A program made the translations under genes and the position numbers. Source: Verrucomicrobiales bacterium (GTDB lineage: Bacteria > Verrucomicrobiota > Verrucomicrobiia > Verrucomicrobiales > Verrucomicrobiaceae). From it: DNA of 5,906 bases. The stretch lies in contig DMMK01000619.1 in NCBI GenBank assembly GCA_003453085.1, forward strand, positions 1 to 5,906, written 5' to 3'. Positions 1 to 5,906 of this stretch are shown here, in pieces (within the stretch, counting starts at the first letter, position 1; each line of letters starts with the position of its first letter). A model generated the notes under the pieces. It was not told the origin of the DNA. It was given only the letters and a program-made list of their open reading frames with translations, and made no database searches.

Positions 1-1107
1 ATGGTCATCGGGTCTTTGGTGGTTTTCCTGAAGTGGGAGGTGCCCAGCCGCTCCGTGGTCATCCTGGCTGTGGCCCTGGCAGGCCTGGCGCTGCTGATCC
101 GCGAAACGGTGCAAAAAAGCAAGCTGCGCCACCGGATCGCCTCCGGCAAAGGCCGCGAGCGGGTGCTGCTGGCCGGGATGAAGTCCGACATGGAGACCTT
201 TTTGGCCAAGCTGCCTGCGGAGCAACGGGCCAGTCTGGAAATCAGCGACCTCATTGACATTACCGTGCAGCCTCTGGGGGATCTGGTGGCTGCGATGCAC
301 CGGCACTCCGTGGCACGGGTGATCTTTGCCGCGCAGCATGTGCATTTCAGCAAGATCGAAGAGGCGGTGCAGGCCTGTGAAACGGAAGGCGTGGAGGCCT
401 GGATCGCTGCAGACTTTTTCCAAACGGCCATCGCCCGGCCCACGGTGGATGTGCTGGGCGGCCGTCTGATGCTCGTTTTCCACAGCACCCCCCAAATTTC
501 CTGGGCGCTTTATTTCAAGGAGATCGTGGACCGTGTGGGCGCAGCGGTGCTGCTGCTGCTGTCCCTGCCCATCTGGCTGGTGGCCATCATCGGCATCCGG
601 CTATCCTCCCCTGGGCCGATCTTTTTCCGGCAGGAACGTTCCGGCCACTATGGCAAGGCCTTCCGCATGTGGAAGTTCCGCACCATGCATGCGGATGCCG
701 AAGCACGCCGAGCGGAACTGGAGGCCGCCAATGAAATGAGCGGCCCAGTGTTCAAGATTACGGCGGATCCACGCATCTTCCCCTTTGGCCGCTGGCTGCG
801 GCGCATGAGCATTGATGAGCTGCCCCAGTTGTTAAACGTGCTGCGGGGTGAAATGAGCCTGGTGGGCCCACGCCCGCTGCCCGTCTATGAGATCGAGAAG
901 ATCGAGAAGCATGCGCAGCGGCGGCGCCTGAGCGTGAAGCCGGGCCTCACCTGCCTGTGGCAGGTCACTGGCCGCAATGGCATCCGCAACTTTGAAGAGT
1001 GGGTGGAGCTGGATCTCCAGTACATTGACAACTGGTCCCTGTGGCTGGACCTGAAAATCCTCGCACGGACGCTGCCCGCCGTTCTTCGCGGCGTGGGCGC
1101 TTCTTAA
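1..1107 (+). CDS. Polyprenyl-phosphate sugar phosphotransferase (WbaP/WcaJ-like initiating transferase), 5' end probably outside window
   Basis: This inner-membrane enzyme moves a sugar-1-phosphate from a nucleotide sugar to undecaprenyl phosphate, the first step in building a lipid-linked exopolysaccharide or O-antigen unit. Numbering the 368 visible residues, there is the end of one hydrophobic segment (1-10), a membrane helix (about 18-34), a soluble Rossmann-like domain of the CoA_binding_3 type (about 52-160), a hydrophobic segment (178-200) and the Bac_transf catalytic domain (PF02397) to the end. Family motifs seen are PGPIFFRQERSG (204-215), KFRTM (225-229), DELPQLLNVLRG (272-283), SLVGPRP (286-292), KPGLTCLWQVTGR (313-325) and the C-terminal DNWSLWLDLKIL block. 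D272-E273 match the Asp-Glu catalytic pair known from PglC. Full-length relatives are about 450-480 residues with four or more N-terminal helices, so I infer that about 80-100 residues precede the window, although base 1 is an ATG. The C-terminus is complete. The sugar cannot be read from the sequence. Confidence 0.92.
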   Translation: MVIGSLVVFLKWEVPSRSVVILAVALAGLALLIRETVQKSKLRHRIASGKGRERVLLAGMKSDMETFLAKLPAEQRASLEISDLIDITVQPLGDLVAAMHRHSVARVIFAAQHVHFSKIEEAVQACETEGVEAWIAADFFQTAIARPTVDVLGGRLMLVFHSTPQISWALYFKEIVDRVGAAVLLLLSLPIWLVAIIGIRLSSPGPIFFRQERSGHYGKAFRMWKFRTMHADAEARRAELEAANEMSGPVFKITADPRIFPFGRWLRRMSIDELPQLLNVLRGEMSLVGPRPLPVYEIEKIEKHAQRRRLSVKPGLTCLWQVTGRNGIRNFEEWVELDLQYIDNWSLWLDLKILARTLPAVLRGVGAS

Positions 1108-1116
1108 CCCAGGAGC
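1099..1116. other. Convergent stop codons sharing TTAA inside a small hairpin
   Basis: The plus-strand TAA (1105-1107) and minus-strand TAA (1104-1106) share the palindrome TTAA, so the two genes overlap by four bases tail to tail. GCTTCT (1099-1104) can pair with AGGAGC (1111-1116) with one G-U pair and a six-base loop over the plus-strand stop. There is no T run after it on either strand, so any termination of the two converging transcripts must happen inside the opposite gene or by another mechanism. Confidence 0.6.
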
Positions 1117-2219
1117 TTGCGGTAAACGGCTTCGGTACGGTCAATCTGGGTCTCAAAGGTGAGTTCCCCAAGCGCATGTTCGCGGGCCTTGACGGCCATC
1201 TGCTGGGTCAGCTCCGGCTCAGCAAAGACGGCCCGCAGGGCCTGGGTGAGGGCGGGCACATCCCCAGGGGGCACCACGCGCCCCCACACGCCATCGGCCA
1301 CCACCTCGGTCAGTCCGCCAGCGGAGGATGAAACCACTGGCGTGCCCACCAGCATGGCCTGGGGCAACACCTGGGAAGTAGCTTCATTTTTCAGCGAGGG
1401 CAGCACGCACACGTTCATGATGCGCATGACATTGGCCACATCGGTCCGATGCCCGGTGAGCACGGCACGACCCTCCAGCCCGGCCTCTTTGATGCGCCGC
1501 ACCAGAGTCGGCCGTTGAGGCCCTTCGCCCACGATGAGCAGCCGGGCCTGAGGCATCTCCTTGGCCAGGGCGGTGAAAGCTTCGAGCAAGATCTCATGCC
1601 CCTTCCAGCTTCGCAGAACGGCGACGATGCCAATGATCTGGTCTGATTCCGAAAAGCCGAAGGAGGCGCGCAGGCCCTCCACGGGGACGTCCGGATGGAA
1701 AACCGTGGTATCGGCCCCGGCGGGGACAGAATACTGGCGCTCCGGGTGGCAGCCGCCATCGTGGACGAGGTGGTCCCGGATGTGCCGTCCGCTGGAGATC
1801 ACGGCCTCGGGCAGCAGGTCATAGACGATCTTGGAATTCAGCCCCCGGCGCACGGGCGAGGAGAGATGACGGCTGCGCACCATGGGCACACCGGCCAGCT
1901 TGGCCCCCATGCCGCCCACCCAGCCATCCACCGAACTGTGCGTGTGGACGAGCGCGATTTGCTCGCGCCGGATGAGGCGGGCCAAACCCAAGACGGTCGG
2001 CAAATGTAAGGCGGACTTGAACGGCAAATGGGTGACCTGAAAGCCAGCCTCCAGCGCCCTTTTGGAAATGGTGGAGGCCTCCCGACAGGCCAACTGCATG
2101 TGCCAGCCACGTGCGCGAAAGGCCTCCATCTCACGCAGGATGCGGATCTCCTGCCCTCCCCAGCCGAGGGACCATTCGGTGTGCAGGATGCGGCGGTTGA
2201 GGGCGGGCTGGGCTGACAT
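1104..2219 (-). CDS. GT4-family glycosyltransferase (GT-B fold)
   Basis: A retaining glycosyltransferase of the glycosyl transferases group 1 family, expected to transfer a sugar from a nucleotide-sugar donor at the cytoplasmic face of the membrane. It has 371 residues, a normal full length, with no signal peptide or membrane helix. The N-terminal acceptor half starts at once with strand ILHTEW and the loop WGGQE (20-24), followed by VHTHSS (91-96). The donor half has SVPAGAD (164-170), VLRSWKGHE (201-209, with R203 and K206 as the usual phosphate contacts), IVGEGPQR (229-236) and the EX7E region at 279-287, where the second Glu is Gln, then GTPVV (292-296) and AGG (300-302). The ATG at 2219 is the only reasonable start: no alternative start codon lies between it and the in-frame stop at 2250-2252. 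It lies 56 bases after the oxidoreductase gene and converges on the sugar phosphotransferase, which fits a role in the same polysaccharide pathway. Donor and acceptor are unknown. Confidence 0.9.
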   Translation of the reverse strand: MSAQPALNRRILHTEWSLGWGGQEIRILREMEAFRARGWHMQLACREASTISKRALEAGFQVTHLPFKSALHLPTVLGLARLIRREQIALVHTHSSVDGWVGGMGAKLAGVPMVRSRHLSSPVRRGLNSKIVYDLLPEAVISSGRHIRDHLVHDGGCHPERQYSVPAGADTTVFHPDVPVEGLRASFGFSESDQIIGIVAVLRSWKGHEILLEAFTALAKEMPQARLLIVGEGPQRPTLVRRIKEAGLEGRAVLTGHRTDVANVMRIMNVCVLPSLKNEATSQVLPQAMLVGTPVVSSSAGGLTEVVADGVWGRVVPPGDVPALTQALRAVFAEPELTQQMAVKAREHALGELTFETQIDRTEAVYRKLLG

Positions 2220-2227
2220 TCCCTTTC
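2220..2227 (-). promoter_or_regulatory. Possible ribosome binding site of the glycosyltransferase, unusually close
   Basis: GAAAGGGA directly abuts the ATG at 2219 on the minus strand. The purine run resembles a Shine-Dalgarno sequence, but only two bases separate AAAGG from the start codon, shorter than the usual 5-9. It may be weak or not used. No other start is available to give better spacing. Confidence 0.3.
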
Positions 2228-2275
2228 GATGGCTCTGCCAGGGGAGTCGTCAAGCAATAGTCGCAGGCCGCCGAC
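2220..2275 (-). other. Intergenic gap between FAD oxidoreductase and glycosyltransferase, with weak inverted repeats
   Basis: This 56-base gap is the longest non-coding stretch in the window. On the minus strand, GAGTCG (2272-2277, overlapping the oxidoreductase stop) can pair with CGACTC at 2244-2249, or its inner AGTCG with CGACT at 2259-2263, giving two mutually exclusive short hairpins of 6 and 5 pairs. Neither is followed by a T run, so neither looks like an intrinsic terminator. No convincing -35/-10 promoter is seen. Confidence 0.4.
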
Positions 2276-4090
2276 TCACTGTTTTTTGGAAAACGCCGCC
2301 TGGATGAAGTCACCCCGGGTGGGGGCCTTGGGCAGCTCGTTGGAGATGATGCCAAGCTTGGCCGTCAGGGCCAGCCACAGGTCGCGGGTGTAGGCATCCA
2401 TCGGTTTGGACAGCTCTACCGCATGGCCGGGATTGGCCTCAAAGTATTGGCCATGCAGGTTTTTGCCACGCTGGCCGGGCTTTTCCGGCATGGGGTTCAG
2501 GCCATGCAATCCCCCTGCTGTGCCCCACCACTGCACAGCCTCAAACATGGGGTGGCCGGGTAGCACATCTGCCACATAGATGGTGGCCGACTTGTCCTGA
2601 TGCAAACGGGACTGGAGGGTGGACATGGGCACTTCATGGACGGGCTTGCCAGTCTGAATGGCGAGGGCGGCGGCATGGCCCGAAGCCAGGCCCAGAGACA
2701 TCCAAATGGGCTCTAGCCGAAGGGCACAAAAACCGACGTGGGAGGAGGACACGGCCACGGGGACCAGCAGATTACTACACTCCTTGGCCACCAGGGCCCC
2801 ATACGGCACCTGGTAAGGGGGCACCGGATTGTACATCTCGCCGCCATGCTTGCCGCCGATCTGCGGGCCTTCATGCGAGGTGCCGTGGCAGTTGTTGCCA
2901 TAGTCCCCCATGGCGATGGAATCGGTAAACAGCTTCGCACGGGCATCGCCTGGAGCGTGCTCGCTGTCCTGCTGGACATAGACATGCTGGCCGATCATGC
3001 GGCGAGCCTCACGAACATAGAGCTGGGGCGGCAGGTGGCCGGTCTCGGTGAACTCATCCTTGCACCAGCCCCACTCGCGCGCGGGCTGCTGGATGGCCTC
3101 CGGCACGGCCTTGTCATTGATGAGGAAATACAGCAGGCCCACGTTGTAGCGGAGGTGCTCATCAAAGATGGCCTGGCGGACGGCCTCATCTCCTTCCGGC
3201 CAGCCGAGGTTGTGCCCCGGCATGGACAGGCGGACAAGGCCGCGGGAGACATCATTCAGATCATACTTTCGGTTAGGCAATGCCGGGGTCTGCGCCTTGA
3301 CGATGCAGCGCGAAGGGTAGCCAAAGACGCGGTCAATCTTGCCTGGCTTCAGGAAGTCCAGCACCGCGACAAAATCCTCGCGGCGGTAGCCTTTGGGCGC
3401 GGCGATGGGCACGCGGTTGTTCGCATCATCCGTGGCGCAAAAGCGGAAGTTGTAGGCCTGCAACTCGCTGTCCCCTTTCTCCGGGGCCAGGGATTCGCCA
3501 TAGACGTCACGGCCTTCGCGGCCGACGTGGTACTTCACGCCGGCATTGGCCAGCAGGTCCCCTTCATAGCTGCCATCGATGAAAACCTTGGCCTTCACCT
3601 TCAGCGTTTCATCGCCTGACTTGAACGAGGCCTGGGTGATGGCGGCATCTTCAATATCCAGCGAGACCAGCACCGCCTTTTCACGGAGCGTGATGCGCGG
3701 CTGCTCCTTGAGAAGCTGCTGAAGAACGAGAAGGTTGACCTTCGGCTCCCCGAAGGTGCCTTCGAAGCTGGCCTTTACCTGATCCGAATCGGCCCCGTAA
3801 GTTTTGACGTAATGGGCTTTCACCCGCTGGCTGAACTCCAGAAAGCTGCCGGTGAGGGATTCGAAGGAATGAAAGTCCGTGTGGGAAAGACCGCTGGTGA
3901 GCAGGCCGCCGATGCGGGCCGTGGGCTCGACCAATACCACGTCGCTTCCGGAGCGGGCGGCAGCCAAAGCGGCGGCGACACCTCCTGGCGTTGCACCGTA
4001 GATGCAGACATCCGTTTGCAGATCAGCCGCCTGGAGGCTGGCCACGAAGAAAAGGGCGAGGGGAAGGATTCGCATGGCAGGGGGGGCCAT
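2276..4090 (-). CDS. Exported FAD-dependent oxidoreductase (FAD_oxidored, PF12831-like)
   Basis: A flavoprotein of the FAD_oxidored family; the substrate is unknown. From the ATG at 4090 it has 604 residues. Residues 1-21 look like a Sec signal peptide (short n-region with Arg7, hydrophobic core LPLALFFVASL, likely cut LQA|AD), so it should act in the periplasm or outside the cell. The FAD-binding Rossmann fold follows directly: GATPGG (32-37), then an acidic strand end LVEP and GGLLTSG (61-67). Other family marks are DGSYEGDLL (172-180), REARR (360-364), the PYGALV strand, and the C-terminal flavin-binding segment HVGFCALRLEP with GLASGHAAALA (451-477). An alternative ATG at 4075 gives a cleaner signal peptide (MRILPLALFF) and 599 residues; a TTG at 4114 would overlap the upstream gene. 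I prefer 4090 because it leaves an 8-base gap and has a weak TAGGG six bases upstream. It is probably co-transcribed with the upstream gene of unknown function. Confidence 0.87.
   Translation of the reverse strand: MAPPAMRILPLALFFVASLQAADLQTDVCIYGATPGGVAAALAAARSGSDVVLVEPTARIGGLLTSGLSHTDFHSFESLTGSFLEFSQRVKAHYVKTYGADSDQVKASFEGTFGEPKVNLLVLQQLLKEQPRITLREKAVLVSLDIEDAAITQASFKSGDETLKVKAKVFIDGSYEGDLLANAGVKYHVGREGRDVYGESLAPEKGDSELQAYNFRFCATDDANNRVPIAAPKGYRREDFVAVLDFLKPGKIDRVFGYPSRCIVKAQTPALPNRKYDLNDVSRGLVRLSMPGHNLGWPEGDEAVRQAIFDEHLRYNVGLLYFLINDKAVPEAIQQPAREWGWCKDEFTETGHLPPQLYVREARRMIGQHVYVQQDSEHAPGDARAKLFTDSIAMGDYGNNCHGTSHEGPQIGGKHGGEMYNPVPPYQVPYGALVAKECSNLLVPVAVSSSHVGFCALRLEPIWMSLGLASGHAAALAIQTGKPVHEVPMSTLQSRLHQDKSATIYVADVLPGHPMFEAVQWWGTAGGLHGLNPMPEKPGQRGKNLHGQYFEANPGHAVELSKPMDAYTRDLWLALTAKLGIISNELPKAPTRGDFIQAAFSKKQ
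4028..4090 (-). other. Sec-type signal peptide of the FAD oxidoreductase
   Basis: The first 21 codons from the ATG at 4090 give a short N-region containing one Arg, a hydrophobic core of about 11 residues (LPLALFFVASL) and a likely cleavage after Gln-Ala (LQA|AD). There is no twin-arginine motif. The same core follows if the ATG at 4075 is the true start, so the export call does not depend on the start chosen. Confidence 0.75.
4080..4086. repeat. Seven-G homopolymer (poly-C on the coding strand) between candidate starts
   Basis: Seven consecutive G on the plus strand lie between the two ATG candidates of the FAD oxidoreductase (4088-4090 and 4073-4075). Read on the coding strand it is ATG-GCC, then the C run, then CCATG. 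A one-base change here would put the first ATG out of frame but leave the second intact. Confidence 0.9.
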
Positions 4091-4098
4091 GTTATACC

Positions 4099-5906
4099 CT
4101 ACTTGGCCCGCCAATCTAGCACACCTTTGTCCTTAACCTCGTAAATCACCGGACGGGCCAGAGCTGGCTGGTCCGGACCTTCGGGCAGGTGCCGCCCCTC
4201 GGCATCGAACCAGGCGGTGCGCCCGCCCTGATGGCGGATCCAGCCGATGAGAAGGCCGTCATCGCCATAGCGGTTCACATCCCGCCAGGCCTTTGGCGTG
4301 GTGAGCCGGGGATCCACCCAAGCAGGGGCGGTGGAGCGCTCCAACACTTCCGGGAAAAGCACCTGGCTGAGCAGGGTGAGGTTCAGTCCGCTGAGGTAGT
4401 AGCGGTCCGCCGGGGTGAGCCGGTCTGGCGGGGCCGAGGTGGTCACCATCCCGCCAGCCTCCTCCAAGAGAACATTGAGCTGCTTCAGCCGCTGCACGTC
4501 CGCAGCGATGTCCGCCACGGCGGTGGCCTTGGGGGATTGGGAAGCCAGGGTGAGCAGTTCTTTTTGGAAGGCGGGGAAGAGCTCGGTGAAGGCGGCGACG
4601 CCCTGTAGAGAGCGCTCGATGGCGGTGTGCACCGTCAGCCCACGGTCACCTGGCAGCGCCAGGTCCAGGGACTTGGCCAGATCGTCTAACCACAAGTTTT
4701 TTAACTTTTCAGCACTGTCTTTCTTCGTCGGATCGGCCTCCAGCTTTTGGCAGGCCTGCCATTGGTCATTCAGGGGCTGCCAGATTTTCTGGATGGCCAA
4801 GCGTTCGGGCTCGGTGAGCAGTTTCCCCATCAGGCGGCTGCGCAGGCCATCCCCGGCCAGCGAGACGGCCAGCATGGCCTTCAGCCAGCGGGGATCCCGG
4901 GGAGAGGCGGGTAGGCCGAGATCTGGATTGTGCGCCTGATAACAAATTTCAGCGGGACGGCCCTTCTCATCATAAAAATGCATTTCGTTAGGCAGCAGGT
5001 AGAAGGTGATGAAGGCCGGGGCGCTGGTGCTGATGCCATTGGAGGCAAACACACCGATGTCCACCCGGTGGCTGCGAATGCCGGTGGCGGTCTGCCCCGG
5101 CGGATGCCAGCGGATGCGCAGGCGCGCCTCCGGTTCCTGGACCGAGCCTTCGACACTGACGAAGCGAGGATCTCCCTGGAGCAGATGCCAGTGAAGCTTC
5201 ACCGGGCGGCCCATGAGATCCGCACTCTTGCGGGCGCTGATGACCATAGCATGCTCCCCAGAACGGCTGCGCAGGATGCGGGCGATGGAGACGGGTGTGT
5301 CCGCCAGACGGAAGGGGTGCGGCTTGCCTGCTTCAAAGAAGTCTTTGCCCTCGGTGATCTCCGTCTCCTTCAGCACCTCGATCTGCACCAGGGGCGGGAT
5401 CATGGGAGGACGCATGTCATGGGCTAGGCGCACCATCTTCTCCTCATCCAGATTTGCGACATCAAACACCACAGGATGGGCCACCCCGGTGAAGTAGTCT
5501 TCCTCCTTTTTCACCTGTCTGCCCGCCTGCCTGAAAATGGACTGGAGCGTGGGCATGAGCACACGCTTTTCAATCAGCCGCTGCTGGGTCTCCGCAGGAA
5601 AGGCCGCAAGGGTGGCCAAGGCCGCCCTGAGGAAGGGCTGGTCGCTGCCGGAGGAGCCTTGGGAAATGATGGCGCAGGCGTTGTTGGCGGGAAAGAGGTC
5701 GCCATAACCGCCCACCCCATTGGCCCCGATGTCATGGTCCTGATGCTCCGGGTAGATCATCAGGTTGTTGGCCAGGTACTGCATCATCAGGAACTTCTGG
5801 CCGGAGGGGTCCATCTGATACATGCGCGGCAGGCTGCCGCCTTTGTCCGCCGGGGCCGACATGGAGCAATTGCCAACCGTCGGCGTCCGCCGCAAGGCCC
5901 CCGGCG
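4099..5906 (-). CDS. Large protein of unknown function, N-terminus beyond window
   Basis: I do not recognise a named family. The frame stays open to the window edge (codons for Pro-Gly-Ala precede the TTG at 5895), so the true start lies outside; ATGs at 5862 and 5823 are in frame but unconvincing. Numbering from the TTG (598 residues), four parts can be seen. Residues 27-125 contain a block rich in His, Asp and Gly, with PEHQDHD (49-55), GGYGDLFPANN (62-72) and SQGSSGSDQPF (78-88), that looks like an active or binding site. About 195-320 is beta-rich (WHLLQGDPRFVSVEG, then SHRVDIGVF and SAPAFITFY), resembling an Ig-like domain. About 333-480 is mostly helical and charged. The C-terminal 540-598 is again strand-like (GWIRHQGGRTAWFDAEG). 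No membrane helix is seen in this part. The stop TAG at 4099-4101 sits 8 bases before the oxidoreductase ATG, so joint transcription is likely. The composition suggests an exported protein, but a signal peptide cannot be judged here. Confidence 0.8.
   Translation of the reverse strand, partial: PGALRRTPTVGNCSMSAPADKGGSLPRMYQMDPSGQKFLMMQYLANNLMIYPEHQDHDIGANGVGGYGDLFPANNACAIISQGSSGSDQPFLRAALATLAAFPAETQQRLIEKRVLMPTLQSIFRQAGRQVKKEEDYFTGVAHPVVFDVANLDEEKMVRLAHDMRPPMIPPLVQIEVLKETEITEGKDFFEAGKPHPFRLADTPVSIARILRSRSGEHAMVISARKSADLMGRPVKLHWHLLQGDPRFVSVEGSVQEPEARLRIRWHPPGQTATGIRSHRVDIGVFASNGISTSAPAFITFYLLPNEMHFYDEKGRPAEICYQAHNPDLGLPASPRDPRWLKAMLAVSLAGDGLRSRLMGKLLTEPERLAIQKIWQPLNDQWQACQKLEADPTKKDSAEKLKNLWLDDLAKSLDLALPGDRGLTVHTAIERSLQGVAAFTELFPAFQKELLTLASQSPKATAVADIAADVQRLKQLNVLLEEAGGMVTTSAPPDRLTPADRYYLSGLNLTLLSQVLFPEVLERSTAPAWVDPRLTTPKAWRDVNRYGDDGLLIGWIRHQGGRTAWFDAEGRHLPEGPDQPALARPVIYEVKDKGVLDWRAK

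Noticed and set aside
545..563. CTG-rich run in the sugar phosphotransferase
   Set aside because: It encodes the leucines of a hydrophobic segment (LLLLL) and needs no other explanation.
892..909. Perfect 9-base tandem repeat ATCGAGAAG in the sugar phosphotransferase
   Set aside because: It encodes Ile-Glu-Lys twice within a charged helix between SLVGPRP and the KPGLT motif, and gives no sign of expansion; it is likely chance.
1838..2257. Minus-strand frame of 139 codons overlapping the start of the glycosyltransferase
   Set aside because: It is a shifted frame of the glycosyltransferase, whose frame carries all the GT4 motifs; its translation is rich in Pro, Ser, Arg and Trp, typical of a shadow frame.
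2244..2277. Rho-independent terminator after the oxidoreductase
   Set aside because: The hairpins are only 5-6 pairs and no T run follows on the minus strand.
2738..3619. Long open frame (293 codons) on the plus strand antisense to the FAD oxidoreductase
   Set aside because: Long antisense frames are common opposite GC-rich genes. The translation shows no recognisable motif, while the minus strand has clear family motifs over the whole stretch.
4930..5427. Open frame of 165 codons antisense to the unknown gene
   Set aside because: It lies wholly inside the minus-strand reading frame, and its translation has no domain-like pattern or hydrophobic segment.

Overview
The window is a GC-rich stretch of bacterial DNA carrying four protein-coding genes packed almost end to end, with no RNA genes, insertion sequences or CRISPR. 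The longest gap between genes is 56 bases. The protein content points to the Planctomycetes/Verrucomicrobia group, with Verrucomicrobia the better guess: an exported FAD-dependent oxidoreductase of the FAD_oxidored (PF12831) type, preceded by a long protein of unknown function, next to exopolysaccharide glycosylation genes. This assignment rests on general familiarity with such proteins and was not tested by a database search.

Layout. Bases 1-1107 (+) encode the larger C-terminal part of a polyprenyl-phosphate sugar phosphotransferase (WbaP/WcaJ-like), the membrane enzyme that starts a lipid-linked glycan; its first membrane helices appear to lie before the window. It meets a minus-strand GT4 glycosyltransferase (1104-2219) tail to tail, and the two stop codons share the palindrome TTAA. 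Upstream of the glycosyltransferase on the same strand is the FAD-dependent oxidoreductase with a Sec-type signal peptide (2276-4090). Eight bases before its chosen start ends a large protein of unknown function (4099 to the right edge), whose beginning lies outside the window.

How they may work together. The three minus-strand genes have gaps of 8 and 56 bases and no recognisable terminator between them, so they could be one transcript running unknown protein, oxidoreductase, glycosyltransferase. The sugar phosphotransferase and the glycosyltransferase fit one job, making a surface or exported polysaccharide in the cytoplasm and inner membrane. The oxidoreductase acts outside the cytoplasm, and its tight spacing with the unknown gene suggests those two belong together. 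Whether they act on the same polysaccharide is not shown by the sequence.

The points most worth a second look are the unknown protein with its His/Asp-rich N-terminal block, its pairing with a flavoenzyme that carries a Sec-like rather than a twin-arginine signal, a seven-base homopolymer between two candidate starts of that flavoenzyme, and the EX7Q form of the glycosyltransferase motif. No clearly new multi-gene system is evident.
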